The notes beneath the pieces are model-generated. The model did not search any database. It was not told where the DNA came from and worked only from the letters and a program-made list of their open reading frames with translations. Positions 7,863-16,835 of a stretch of DNA of 64,000 nt are shown here, one piece after another. The DNA is taken from positions 272,887 to 336,886 of the forward strand of contig NZ_MSLS01000003.1 of NCBI RefSeq assembly GCF_001940785.1. Direction: 5' to 3'. Source of the stretch: Bacillus sp. MRMR6 (GTDB taxonomy: Bacteria > Bacillota > Bacilli > Bacillales > Cytobacillaceae). The first letter of the stretch is position 1. Each line of letters opens with the position of its first letter. The position numbers were made by a program, and so were the translations under genes.

Positions 7863-8543
7863 ATGTTCGAAGAGATTAATTTATTTCCACTCTTTTTATC
7901 ATTTAGAGTTGCTCTAACTGCAACTCTATTTACTTTTATTATTGGTATTCCCATTGCTTATTTTCTCAATCGATCAAACGGAAAGTTAGCGGATATTATC
8001 GATACTTTAATCACCTTACCTATTGTCCTGCCGCCAACCGTTCTAGGATATTATTTACTTGTTTTATTAGGAAGGCAAAGTTCAATTGGGAAATTCCTAG
8101 AAGATCGATTTGATATAACGATTGTTTTTACACCAACTGGTGCTGTTATTGCCGCACTAATTGTATCAATACCCTATTTAATTAAGTCAGCAAGGGCTGC
8201 ATTCGCCGGGATTGATCCAACATTGTTAAATGCTGCCAGAGTATTAGGAAGAACAGAATTGAATATTTTCCTAACAGTCATTATCCCTCTTGCTTGGCGG
8301 GGTATTGCAGCTGGAATGACACTTGCATTTGCAAGAGCCCTCGGTGATTTCGGAGCAACACTTATGGTTGCAGGAAGTATTCCAAATGTAACGATGACTA
8401 TGCCAATTGCCATTTATGACGCCTTACTCGCAGGAAATCGAGACTTAGCAAAAATTCTAGTCATCATTATGACTTCCGTATCAGTTAGCGTATTGTACGT
8501 TATTAATCGATTAGAAAAACGAATGAATAAGGGGAATGGGTGA
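7863..8543 (+). CDS. modB: Molybdate ABC transporter permease
   Basis: A 226-residue membrane protein with five to six transmembrane segments and the EAA-type cytoplasmic loop ARVLGRTELNIFLTVIIP (about 120-137) that docks on the ATPase. It forms the channel for molybdate import with ModA and ModC. The ATG follows the modA stop directly and its 3' end overlaps or abuts modC, so translation is coupled. Confidence 0.92.
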   Translation: MFEEINLFPLFLSFRVALTATLFTFIIGIPIAYFLNRSNGKLADIIDTLITLPIVLPPTVLGYYLLVLLGRQSSIGKFLEDRFDITIVFTPTGAVIAALIVSIPYLIKSARAAFAGIDPTLLNAARVLGRTELNIFLTVIIPLAWRGIAAGMTLAFARALGDFGATLMVAGSIPNVTMTMPIAIYDALLAGNRDLAKILVIIMTSVSVSVLYVINRLEKRMNKGNG

Positions 8544-8547
8544 ATTA

Positions 8548-9609
8548 ATGCTGAAGGTAGCTATCACAAAAACACTAAAGCACTTTCAATTAAATGCGGA
8601 ATTTGCAGTGGGAACAGGTATTACTGGGATCATTGGCCCTTCAGGTTGTGGAAAAAGTGTTACATTACAGTGCCTTGCTGGTCTTCAAAATCCAGATCAT
8701 GGTGAAATCCTATTAAACGGACAACCTCTTTATCAATCTAATAATCGGACTAATATTAAGTCAAGGAATCGAAATATAGGTTATGTTTTTCAAAACTATG
8801 CCCTTTTTCCACATTTAACTGTTGAGAAAAATATTGAGTATGGCCTAAAGGGAAAGAAGAATAGCCTTGAGAAGAAACAAATTGTATCAAACATGATTGA
8901 GAAAGTTCAACTTGTTGGTTATGAAGAACATTATCCAAGTCAACTCTCTGGTGGACAGCAACAAAGGGTAGCCCTCGCCAGAACGTTAGTAACAGATCCA
9001 GATTTACTCTTATTAGATGAACCTTTTTCTGCTCTAGATCATCATGTAAAACATATTCTTGAGCAAGAATTATTAAATATTTTGAGAGAAAATTACTCGG
9101 GTATCGTCCTCCTTGTAACCCATAATATGGAAGAAGCCTATCGACTTTGTGACCATTTAATCCTTTATGACAATGGGGTTATTATACAATCAGGAAAAAA
9201 AGAAGAGATTTTTAAGAAGCCGGTTAATATATCTGCAGCAAAAATCATCGGGTGTAAAAATATCTTACCTGTCAATTCAATAAAAGAAACTACAGGCCAC
9301 TTAGAATGCCAGGTTCAAGGCATAAAATTAAGACTTCTCAAGCAAACAATCCCCTTCAAAGCTACACATATTGGCATATATTCTGAAAATATCCGTTTTA
9401 CAAAACATGCCACACATTCAGATAACCTGTTTCAGTTCACCATTACTGAAATGGTAAAAGGCATTCACCAGACGAATATTACTTTATTAATTGAAAACAC
9501 ATTTAGCATAGTTGCTTCTATTTCCAATCATGAAGTTGATTCTCTGATAAAGGAGAATTATAAAGTAGAACTTTCACCTAGTTTTATCTTTTTATTAGAG
9601 AATAGATAG
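8548..9609 (+). CDS. modC: Molybdate ABC transporter ATP-binding protein
   Basis: A 353-residue ABC ATPase that energises molybdate uptake: Walker A GPSGCGKS (30-37), signature LSGGQQQR (near 133), Walker B LLLLDEPFSALD (near 153) and the H-loop THN. A C-terminal region of about 120 residues has the position of the molybdate-binding (MOP-like) regulatory domain but is diverged. The start is uncertain: ATG 8548 leaves 4 bp after the modB stop, while ATG 8536 would overlap modB and sits too close to AAGGGG. Confidence 0.88.
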   Translation: MLKVAITKTLKHFQLNAEFAVGTGITGIIGPSGCGKSVTLQCLAGLQNPDHGEILLNGQPLYQSNNRTNIKSRNRNIGYVFQNYALFPHLTVEKNIEYGLKGKKNSLEKKQIVSNMIEKVQLVGYEEHYPSQLSGGQQQRVALARTLVTDPDLLLLDEPFSALDHHVKHILEQELLNILRENYSGIVLLVTHNMEEAYRLCDHLILYDNGVIIQSGKKEEIFKKPVNISAAKIIGCKNILPVNSIKETTGHLECQVQGIKLRLLKQTIPFKATHIGIYSENIRFTKHATHSDNLFQFTITEMVKGIHQTNITLLIENTFSIVASISNHEVDSLIKENYKVELSPSFIFLLENR

Positions 9610-9623
9610 TAATATACTAAAAA

Positions 9624-9656
9624 ACAGCCTTAAACAAAGTTGAGGCTGTCTTTTTT
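9624..9656 (+). terminator. Terminator of modABC
   Basis: ACAGCCT (9624-9630) pairs with AGGCTGT (9643-9649), then CTTTTTT. Confidence 0.8.
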
Positions 9657-9808
9657 AATTTAATCGTTTATAGCCTTCACCTTCTTGTACAATCAGCATA
9701 TTAATATTGTAAATAGGGCTTGCTTACTTAAAGTTTGGTATTTATTAAATAGCCATTCATTAATAAGCTGTAAGGATATAAGTTGCTCGGAAAAGGAGAT
9801 GTGATACA

Positions 9809-10906
9809 TTGGAGAATCAAGTGATTATACCTTGGGAAGAGGATGAAATAACTTATGGAGAATTCTATGTTCCAGACTATGTAAATAATATTGGATTAGA
9901 AGTTCTTAAACAATACAATTTAGAAGTTAATAGTATGGAAGTGATCACAACAAAGCCTGACAAGGGTGGTGCTATTTGGAAGCTAGAGACCAATTCAGGG
10001 CCAAAAAGTTTTAAGCTTCTCCATCGAAGACCTACAAGAAGTATGTTTAGTCTTGGAGCTCAGAGATATTTGGTTGATATAAAAAAAGCAAGAGTACCAG
10101 GAATTATCACAACTAAATCTGGAGAAGATTATGTTCAGGCCGGAGGTAAGTTGTGGTTTGTTGCGGAATGGATTGAACCACTAACTCCTGTTGCAAAGGA
10201 TTTAGTGGGGGCAAAACAACTTTGCTATGCACTCGGTGAATTTCACCGCCTTAGTCAGGGGTATGTACCTCCAGCTGGGTCTGAAATGGCTTCGCGATTA
10301 TATAAATGGCCAAAAAGCTATCAAAAAATCCTTACGAAAATGGATTGGTTCCGAACTACTGCCAAAGCATATAATTCCATGCCTGCAAGTCAGGACCTAT
10401 TAAACGTTGTCGATCTATTTGAAGAGCAAGCAAAGAGAAGTATGGAATCACTTAATCAGTCAAAATACTTGGAACTAGTAAAACTCGGAAATACAAATTG
10501 GGGGCTAGTGCATCAGGATTACGGATGGTCTAATGGTCAAATGGGGCCAAATGGCATGTGGATTATTGATCTAGATGGGGTAGCTTATGATCTTCCAATT
10601 CGTGATTTAAGGAAACTGATTACGGGTACCATGGCAGATTTATATAGATGGGATGTAACGTGGATGCGTGAAATGATTCAATCTTATCATGAAGCAAATC
10701 CGATTAGTCCAGAGCTTTATGACATCTTAATGATTGATATGTCACTTCCTAATGAATTTTATAAAAATATTAAAGAAGTACTATATGAACCGGAAATATT
10801 TTTAAATGAGACAACCTCTCAATTAATTAGAACAATTGTCGATACTGACCAATCAAAATGGCCGGCATTACAAGAAATTCAAAACGATTGGAGGAAGAAT
10901 ACTTGA
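9809..10906 (+). CDS. CotS-family spore coat protein (kinase-like fold)
   Basis: A 365-residue protein of the CotS/YutH family, which share the aminoglycoside-phosphotransferase fold. Seen: a phosphate-loop region GGAIWKLET, a Lys in SFKLLHR, the catalytic-loop-like LVHQDYGWSNGQ (about 229-240) and the metal motif IIDLDGVAYDLPIRDL (about 248-263). Family members are spore-coat components; enzymatic activity is generally unproven. TTG start with AAAGGAGA upstream. Its last codons overlap the start of the glycosyltransferase gene by 4 bp (TTGA), so the two are translationally coupled, resembling the cotS-cotSA association of Bacillus. Confidence 0.78.
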   Translation: MENQVIIPWEEDEITYGEFYVPDYVNNIGLEVLKQYNLEVNSMEVITTKPDKGGAIWKLETNSGPKSFKLLHRRPTRSMFSLGAQRYLVDIKKARVPGIITTKSGEDYVQAGGKLWFVAEWIEPLTPVAKDLVGAKQLCYALGEFHRLSQGYVPPAGSEMASRLYKWPKSYQKILTKMDWFRTTAKAYNSMPASQDLLNVVDLFEEQAKRSMESLNQSKYLELVKLGNTNWGLVHQDYGWSNGQMGPNGMWIIDLDGVAYDLPIRDLRKLITGTMADLYRWDVTWMREMIQSYHEANPISPELYDILMIDMSLPNEFYKNIKEVLYEPEIFLNETTSQLIRTIVDTDQSKWPALQEIQNDWRKNT

Positions 10907-12315
10907 ATATTTTAATGATAGCTACTGAAAAACTTCCAGTACCTCCTGTCCTTGGAGGAGCAATCCAAACATATATTGCTGGAAGCTTACCCTATCTAGC
11001 AAAGTCGTATAATATTACTGTTTTAGGTATAACAGATCCCACGCTTCCAAATGAAGAAGTGAAAGATGGAATAAAATATGTTCGGGTACCAGGAAAATTA
11101 TTAGAGCTTTATCAACACGGAGTCATTCAATATTTAGCTTCCAATTCCTTTGACATTATTCACATTTTTAATCGCCCTCGTCTTGTTATGCCCATTCGAC
11201 GTGTTGCACCCCAATCCAAAATTATCCTTAGCATGCACAATGATATGTTCAATCTTGATAAGATTGAACCAAATGAAGCACATGCAGCAATAAATGAAGT
11301 CTCTATGATCATAACAATCAGTAACTATGTGGGGAATGTCATCCGAAGCCTCTATCCTCAGGCATCATCAAAGCTCCGAACCATTTATTCAGGTGTTGAT
11401 TATGAAAGATTTTTACCTGGTAATGATTCAAAAATGCAATCTATTCGAAATCGCCTTCGTAAAGAGCATGGCTTAGAAAATAAGACGGTTATTCTATTTG
11501 CAGGAAGGCTTTCCGAAAACAAAGGTGTAGATCGCTTAATTCGGGCATTACCGCTGCTTTCAAAGAACTTCAAAGACTTAGCCTTAGTTGTGGTAGGAGG
11601 TAATTGGTTTAGTCAGAATCAATTAACCGATTATGTAGCCTATATTCGATCTTTATCAAAACAACAATCCGTTCCTGTTGTGACAACAGGTTTTGTATCA
11701 CCAGCTGAAATTCAAAATTGGTTTGCTACTGCTGATTTATTTGTTTGTACTTCCCTTTGGCAAGAACCACTAGCACGAGTTCATTACGAAGCAATGGCTG
11801 CCAGTCTTCCTATCGTGACAACAGCAAGAGGAGGAAATGCAGAGGTAATTAATTTAGGGGAAAATGGCTTTGTGGTCGAAAATCCAGAAGACCCAGCAAA
11901 TTTTGCAGAAATAATCACACAAGTATTATCAAATAAATCATTAATGCAAAGTATGGGAAAAAAAGGAAGGGAACTCGCTATAAGCAATTATAGCTGGCCT
12001 CGAGTAGCAAAAGAAATTATCGAAGTTTGGGCGATTACGATGCGAATGGAGCTTCCAACAGCTCTGCCAGATGGATATGTAGCACCAGAGGAAGAAAGTT
12101 TCCCAAATATTATTCCTATACAAGAGGGTCCTGCAGAGGTCCACGTTAGTAAGGTTGAGCTAACAAGCAATCCATTCACAAATGAATCGAGTAATCATGA
12201 AAAGGAAAAAAAGAAGGACAAAGACAAAGAGAAAAAAGTAAAAAAGGATAAAAAAGAGAAAAAGGTAAAAAAAGAGAAAAATAAAAAGAAGGATAAGGAT
12301 CAAGAATTAAATTAA
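10903..12315 (+). CDS. GT4-family glycosyltransferase, spore-coat CotSA-like, with Lys-rich tail
   Basis: A 470-residue GT-B glycosyltransferase. The N-terminal domain starts MNILMIATEKLPVPPVLGGAIQTYI; the donor-binding half contains ILFAGRLSENKGVDRLI and the EX7E motif EPLARVHYE followed by GGNAEVI. Unlike typical family members it ends in about 55 residues that are mostly Lys, Glu and Asp (KKDKDKEKK-type), probably disordered and nucleic-acid or polyanion binding, or a spore-coat tether. TTG 10903 was chosen because GGAGGA lies 6 nt upstream and the NILMIATEKLP block is the usual start; the longer frame from 10858 lies inside the preceding gene. Probably glycosylates a coat component. Confidence 0.8.
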   Translation: MNILMIATEKLPVPPVLGGAIQTYIAGSLPYLAKSYNITVLGITDPTLPNEEVKDGIKYVRVPGKLLELYQHGVIQYLASNSFDIIHIFNRPRLVMPIRRVAPQSKIILSMHNDMFNLDKIEPNEAHAAINEVSMIITISNYVGNVIRSLYPQASSKLRTIYSGVDYERFLPGNDSKMQSIRNRLRKEHGLENKTVILFAGRLSENKGVDRLIRALPLLSKNFKDLALVVVGGNWFSQNQLTDYVAYIRSLSKQQSVPVVTTGFVSPAEIQNWFATADLFVCTSLWQEPLARVHYEAMAASLPIVTTARGGNAEVINLGENGFVVENPEDPANFAEIITQVLSNKSLMQSMGKKGRELAISNYSWPRVAKEIIEVWAITMRMELPTALPDGYVAPEEESFPNIIPIQEGPAEVHVSKVELTSNPFTNESSNHEKEKKKDKDKEKKVKKDKKEKKVKKEKNKKKDKDQELN

Positions 12316-12857
12316 AGAGGAGATCTATCATCAAAGGGGAAAAGTAATCTCCTCAGGGACACAGGAACCTTCCCCCCCTAGCCCCGTCCCAAAAATAGGT
12401 ACTTTTACCCTTTAAAACGTTTTCATTAAACGTTATATTATTCTGTAAATAATGTTATTCGCATGTTACTGATTCGATCAGGCAGGGCGGCACGTGTGAG
12501 AAGGACAGACCTTTTCATCGTGTTCCCCTGCCTTTTTGCTGTTGTTCCTATTTTCCATCTAATCCCACACTCCGTTTGAACAGGCTTTATGCTTTTTCAA
12601 TATACTCCACCAAGACCTTCACCTAAATAATTCATACTGAAAGGAGGCGTATAAAACAAACCTACACTTCTTCGTAACGTCCGTATGTTCGAAATCAAGC
12701 GTGCAAGCGGCTAGGGCTACCTGCTATACGAAATGAAAACTAAATTCTATTTTTGTATTTTTCCATCCATAGGTATGTTCATAAGTGTGCTGAACCAGGA
12801 GTGGAAGAGGTCGAATTATTGCTTAATGGAAACTAAATTTTTTTGAGGAGAGATACC
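12316..12857. other. Long intergenic region with no recognised gene
   Basis: About 540 bp without a credible ORF. It holds a long imperfect hairpin at 12481-12537 (listed separately). The GAGGAGA ribosome site at 12845 serves the next gene. The stretch 12600-12840 has patches such as GGCTAGGGCTACCTGC but matches no RNA family I can recall. Confidence 0.5.
12481..12537 (+). terminator. Long GC-rich hairpin with T tail, terminator or small RNA
   Basis: GGCAGGG near 12482 pairs with CCCTGCC near 12532; inner segments CACG/CGTG and AAGG/CCTT extend the stem with internal loops, and TTTTT follows. It is about 170 bp after the glycosyltransferase stop, so it could be the operon terminator or the end of a small RNA. 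Confidence 0.5.
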
Positions 12858-14000
12858 ATGAAAAACATGAAAAGCAAACTGAGCTTGGTACTTGCTTTAT
12901 GCGGGACAATCACATTATCATCCGCTTTTGCAGCACCTGATTTAAAAACGGCGGAACAAACGGACCCGAATCCAATTATTGCCCCAATTAAAACGGATGA
13001 ACCAACCTCTTATCGAATCAACCAGCTAGAAGATATCGCAATGTACTATTACTGGCATGGCGGCGACCTCAAACAGGCGGAGGAAGAAATCTTTAAAGGT
13101 ATTACCTTAAAAGGCAAATATGATGTAGTTGAAGCAGCCTATAATGAGGCAGTCAAACTGGACCCTCATAATTTGGATCTCAAATTCTCACTAGCATCAA
13201 CACAAATCATCCAGAAAAAAATCCCGGAAGCATTAAAGACCTACCAACAAATCTTGAATTTAAACCCTGACAATTATAATGCCAATCTACTACACGGGGT
13301 TTATTCAAAAGTAAATGGGGATGAAAAGGCCTATAAAACAGCAATCTCTAATTTAAAACGTTTGGACGCCCACAAAACCAATGAATATCTTGAGAAATTT
13401 TCTGCAACAGAAACGATTAAGAAAACAACATTAAACACGGAAGCTCCGGTAAATTTACCGCAGAACAACCACGCCATCGTTATTCTTGGCTATGCACTTG
13501 CGGATGATGGAACAATGAGAGAGCCATTAATTGAACGCTTAAAAGTCGGTCTTGCCGCAGCAAACAAATATCCAAATTCCAAAATCATTGTTACCGGCGG
13601 CGTGCCGAAGCAAGGCAATACAGAATCGAAATTAATGAAGGAATGGCTCGTTTCCAAAGGAATAGCCGGGGATCGGATTTTAACAGAGGATAAATCTACA
13701 GATACAGTTGAAAATGCCTTCTTCACAACAGCGATCCTTGAAAAAGAAGGCTTGAAGGATGTCACGCTAGTAACAAGCGCAAGCCATATGAGAAGAGCAC
13801 TCACGATCTTTACAGAAGCAAGCAATTTTTATGATAAAATGAATGCAAAAAATAGCAACCGGGCATTCACAAATGTGGTTTACTTGGACTACCCATCCAT
13901 CGAGGAAGCCCACAACGTAACAAAAGACGAAACGCTGGTCATATACCGTGACCTAATGAGAGCTTCTGGAGTTTGGCAATATCCAGGTAAGCAGCGCTAA
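12858..14000 (+). CDS. Exported YdcF/SanA-family protein with TPR region
   Basis: A 380-residue protein with a signal peptide (about 1-26, ending SSAFA). Residues about 90-170 form tetratricopeptide-like repeats (KYDVVEAAYNEAVKLDPHN, EALKTYQQILNLNPDN). Residues about 205-375 are a DUF218 (ElyC/SanA/YdcF) domain: AIVILGYAL, KIIVTGGVPKQGNTES, DTVENAFFT and LVTSASHMRRAL. DUF218 proteins are linked to cell-envelope integrity, but the reaction is unknown. ATG 12858 was chosen over TTG 12843 because GAGGAGA overlaps the TTG. Followed by its own terminator. Confidence 0.82.
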   Translation: MKNMKSKLSLVLALCGTITLSSAFAAPDLKTAEQTDPNPIIAPIKTDEPTSYRINQLEDIAMYYYWHGGDLKQAEEEIFKGITLKGKYDVVEAAYNEAVKLDPHNLDLKFSLASTQIIQKKIPEALKTYQQILNLNPDNYNANLLHGVYSKVNGDEKAYKTAISNLKRLDAHKTNEYLEKFSATETIKKTTLNTEAPVNLPQNNHAIVILGYALADDGTMREPLIERLKVGLAAANKYPNSKIIVTGGVPKQGNTESKLMKEWLVSKGIAGDRILTEDKSTDTVENAFFTTAILEKEGLKDVTLVTSASHMRRALTIFTEASNFYDKMNAKNSNRAFTNVVYLDYPSIEEAHNVTKDETLVIYRDLMRASGVWQYPGKQR

Positions 14001-14012
14001 GCATCTGTAAAA

Positions 14013-14047
14013 AGGCTAAATCAATTTTTCATGGGTTTAGCCTTTTT
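14013..14047 (+). terminator. Terminator of the YdcF-family gene
   Basis: AGGCTAAA (14013-14020) pairs with TTTAGCCT (14036-14043), then TTTTT. Confidence 0.8.
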
Positions 14048-14063
14048 TACAGGTGACAGGCAC

Positions 14064-14185
14064 TTATTTGATTTCATTAACAGCAGCGTAATGAGACCAA
14101 TACGGATCGCGTAACATGCCACTTCCCACAGCAACCAAATCTGCATTTAGGTTCGCGTGGGCATGAACAATTTTAATAGATAGAA
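14064..14185 (-). pseudogene. 3' remnant of an old-yellow-enzyme (NADPH dehydrogenase NamA-like) gene
   Basis: On the minus strand, in frame to a TAA at 14064-14066, the DNA reads IVHAHANLNADLVAVGSG followed by MLRDPYWSHYAAVNEIK. ADLVxxGxxxLRxPYW is the C-terminal signature of NADPH dehydrogenase/old yellow enzymes such as YqjM. About 35 codons remain and no upstream part is visible: the frame runs directly into the 3' end of the SDR gene. It looks like a decayed gene fragment left after insertion or deletion. Recognition is from motif memory only. Confidence 0.55.
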
Positions 14186-15034
14186 TTATAGGTTTACATA
14201 ATTTCTCCACTTATGAAGAGGCTCCCAATTTAAAAGTTTCTTAGCCTTCTCATTATTTAACAGCGGCTCGAAGCCTGTTAGTTCTTTTCTAAAATCTTTT
14301 ACATCCGGGTAGCATATTTCCATTAGTTGTTTGCTCTCAATATCCATGCTTGTTTCATCCGCCCCGATATTAAGGGAAACAGAACCAAGCCCATCAGTCT
14401 CAACGGCCAGTCGATAAGCAGTCGCCGCATCACGTGTATCAATATAACTCCACAAAATTGTTTTTCGCTGTTCAGGATTATGGATGAATCCAGGGAAATT
14501 CTGATACATTTCAGGTGAAATGACATTTCCCAATCTGAATGATACTATCTGCATTCCCGTTCTGCGGTGGATCATATCAGCTGTTTTTTCATTTACAATC
14601 TTGGATAAACCATAGCTTTCTTCCGGCAATTGCGGGTGATCCTCATCTACTGGTACATATTGTGGTTTTAAATTCTGCCTTGAAAAACAAATACCATATG
14701 ACGACTCACTTGATGAGATTACAGCTTTTTTAATCCCTAAGTTCCCCGCAGCTTCTAAAATGTTATAAGTGGACATGACATTATTCTGAAAAGTCACTTC
14801 GTTTGGATGTGAGTAAGCAACCGGAATCGCTGCTAGATGGACAACTGCATCAGCACCTGCTAATGCACCATATACCTCACCAAGATTCGTTAAGTCAGTT
14901 ATGACCGTTTTGCAAAGTACTTCTTTTGGATATTTAATATCTGCATTAACGACTTCATAACTATGTTCTAAAAATTCTTTGATAACCTCTCGACCAAGCA
15001 AACCACTTCCACCTGTTATGACTACCTTTTTCAT
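14186..15034 (-). CDS. NAD-dependent epimerase/dehydratase (extended SDR)
   Basis: A 282-residue Rossmann enzyme: TGGSGLLGREV (about 8-18) binds the dinucleotide, HLAAIPVAYS is the family block, and SSSESSYG with YGLSK supplies the Ser/Tyr/Lys catalytic set. The C-terminal part is shorter than in UDP-galactose epimerases. Substrate unknown; sugar-nucleotide or related NAD-dependent redox is likely. ATG 15034 was chosen because GGAGGG is 6 nt upstream. The gene stands alone and its 3' end joins the old-yellow-enzyme remnant. Confidence 0.82.
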   Translation of the reverse strand: MKKVVITGGSGLLGREVIKEFLEHSYEVVNADIKYPKEVLCKTVITDLTNLGEVYGALAGADAVVHLAAIPVAYSHPNEVTFQNNVMSTYNILEAAGNLGIKKAVISSSESSYGICFSRQNLKPQYVPVDEDHPQLPEESYGLSKIVNEKTADMIHRRTGMQIVSFRLGNVISPEMYQNFPGFIHNPEQRKTILWSYIDTRDAATAYRLAVETDGLGSVSLNIGADETSMDIESKQLMEICYPDVKDFRKELTGFEPLLNNEKAKKLLNWEPLHKWRNYVNL

Positions 15035-15314
15035 TTCCAACCCTCCATTTTTCTAACCGTTAGGACAAGATACTCTGTGCTTCCTAAATTGCGTAGCTAA
15101 AAGAAATATTGTATATGACTTTGTTTGTTGATTGCCTAAACTAAGTATATGTAAAAATATTTTTATTTTCAAGTAATTCCTGTTTGGCTTTGCCAAATTT
15201 AAGAATACATTTATTACTGAATAATTTATGAAGGAGAATTTCATCCGTTCTTTGAATTATAAAGACAGCTCGCGATAGTTGAAAGTTTAATGCTGGTTAT
15301 TGTCCTAAACTATT

Positions 15315-15344
15315 TCTAGAGATTGGGATATGACAATCTCTAGA
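15315..15344. repeat. Perfect inverted repeat in an intergenic region
   Basis: TCTAGAGATTG (15315-15325) and CAATCTCTAGA (15334-15344) form a perfect 11-bp stem with an 8-nt loop and no T tract. It is the only structure seen in 15035-15360, which has no gene. Possible operator or RNA hairpin. Confidence 0.5.
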
Positions 15345-15361
15345 TAGACTTAGTATAATAT

Positions 15362-15392
15362 TAAAAAAATGACCTACCCTTTGGGTAAGTCA
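15362..15392 (-). terminator. Terminator overlapping the 3' end of the small gene
   Basis: Read on the minus strand, TGACTTACCC and GGGTAGGTCA form a 10-bp stem with a 3-nt loop, followed by seven T. The stem contains the last codons and the TAG stop of the 63-residue gene. Confidence 0.8.
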
Positions 15393-15565
15393 AGTGCTTG
15401 ATATGCTAGTTGATACTTTCCGCCTTCAGCAACCTCTGCATGGTACAAAGCCTTGAGGGCAAAGCCTTTATCAAGCTCGTGTTCTTCCATCAACTCCCTT
15501 AAACGCGTTTGCAATTCCTGATTGTCTTTGATTAGCTGTTTCATTTGAGATTTGATAAACTTCAT
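15374..15565 (-). CDS. Small hypothetical charged protein
   Basis: A 63-residue protein, not recognised. Residues 1-35 are predicted helical and charged (MKQLIKDNQELQTRLRELMEEHELD); the rest (FALKALYHAEVAEGGKYQLAYQALDLP) may form a second helix. It follows the rRNA methyltransferase gene by 18 bp and ends in a terminator, so it is the last gene of that operon. AAGGAG lies 11 nt before ATG. Confidence 0.6.
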   Translation of the reverse strand: MKFIKSQMKQLIKDNQELQTRLRELMEEHELDKGFALKALYHAEVAEGGKYQLAYQALDLPKG

Positions 15566-15583
15566 GATCTATGTAGCTCCTTT

Positions 15584-16780
15584 CTAATGCAAATTCTTTA
15601 TAAACACAACCTTAAGGTAGCTGCCCTCTGGAAATTCGTTTATTGTTTTAAAGTCTTTCGGAAGGGAAAATTCCTCAACTATCTGATATTTCCTGTTTGT
15701 TTCTCTAAATGCCTGATCAATAAAACCTTTAAATTTATTCATATTAAAAGCACTAGAATTGGTAGAAGCTACAATAATCCCCTCATCCTCTGTTATGGCA
15801 ATAGCTTCCTTTAAAAGATCTTTGTAGTCCTTTTCAGCGCTAAATACCATCTTCTTTGACCTTGCGAAGCTTGGGGGATCCAGTATAACCATATCAAATT
15901 TCAGCTGCTTTTTCACCGCATACTTAAAGTAATTGAACACGTCTTCTACAATGATATTTTGTGAGTGATAATCTATCCCGTTCAAACTAAACTGCTCAAT
16001 GGTCTTGTTTAAGCTTCTATTTGCTAAATCCACACTTGTCGTTTTATCGGCGCCTCCTAAGGCTGCAAATACTGAAAACGCTCCTGTGTAGGAAAAGGTG
16101 TTCAGTACTTTATTTCCTTCCGCATAAGCATCCCGGATTTTCTTTCTTACGTCTCTTTGATCTAAAAATACACCAACCATCGCACTTTCATTTAAGTAAA
16201 CAGCGAAATTTACTCCATTTTCTTTTACGATAATCGGGAAGGTTCCTCTTTCTCCCGCTACAAAGTCATCTTCTTCAATATATTTTCCGCTGACATCAAA
16301 TCTTTTCTTTTGGTAAATCGCTTTAAACTCAGTCAATTCTTTCAGAGCATTAATAATATACTCCCGAAAACGGTATATTCCTTTGCTATACCAGTTGATT
16401 AAATAGTAGCCATCAAAGTACTCTATCGTCAATCCACCTAATCCATCACCTTCGCCATTTACTACTCTGAAGGCATTGGTATCGGGATTATTAAAAAACG
16501 GCTCTCTATAGTTGATCGCATCTCTCAATTTATTCGCAAAAAATCCTTGGTCGATCTGGTCATTCTTGTTTCTACTAAGAACCCAACCGTAACCTTTGTT
16601 TTGTTTGCCAAAATAGCCCTTTGCTATGAAATTATTCTTTTCATCAACGAGACGGATTATGGTTCCTTCTTCAGTAACATCGTTCAAATTAATTATGGCT
16701 TCCTTTGATATAAGCGGATATCCAGTTTTATATTTATTTACAAACTTGCTCTTTACCGTTACAGTGACATCTTTTTTCAT
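15584..16780 (-). CDS. Class I SAM-dependent rRNA large-subunit methyltransferase (RlmI-like)
   Basis: A 398-residue protein of the YccW/RlmI family of 23S rRNA m5C methyltransferases. The N-terminal PUA-like domain occupies about 1-75. The Rossmann core includes FLDQRDVR, LNTFSYTGAFSVFAALGGA (SAM binding), SVDLA and DMVILDPPSFARSK (motif IV). The family Cys nucleophile region is present as STNSSAF, where the usual Cys appears as Ser, so catalytic details may differ. ATG 16780 has GAAGGA upstream; the longer TTG start adds ten residues without a good ribosome site. Confidence 0.85.
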   Translation of the reverse strand: MKKDVTVTVKSKFVNKYKTGYPLISKEAIINLNDVTEEGTIIRLVDEKNNFIAKGYFGKQNKGYGWVLSRNKNDQIDQGFFANKLRDAINYREPFFNNPDTNAFRVVNGEGDGLGGLTIEYFDGYYLINWYSKGIYRFREYIINALKELTEFKAIYQKKRFDVSGKYIEEDDFVAGERGTFPIIVKENGVNFAVYLNESAMVGVFLDQRDVRKKIRDAYAEGNKVLNTFSYTGAFSVFAALGGADKTTSVDLANRSLNKTIEQFSLNGIDYHSQNIIVEDVFNYFKYAVKKQLKFDMVILDPPSFARSKKMVFSAEKDYKDLLKEAIAITEDEGIIVASTNSSAFNMNKFKGFIDQAFRETNRKYQIVEEFSLPKDFKTINEFPEGSYLKVVFIKNLH

Positions 16781-16835
16781 CTTGTCATCCTTCAAAAAGT
16801 TTTTTCGCAATCAATATTGTATATAAAAACCTCAT

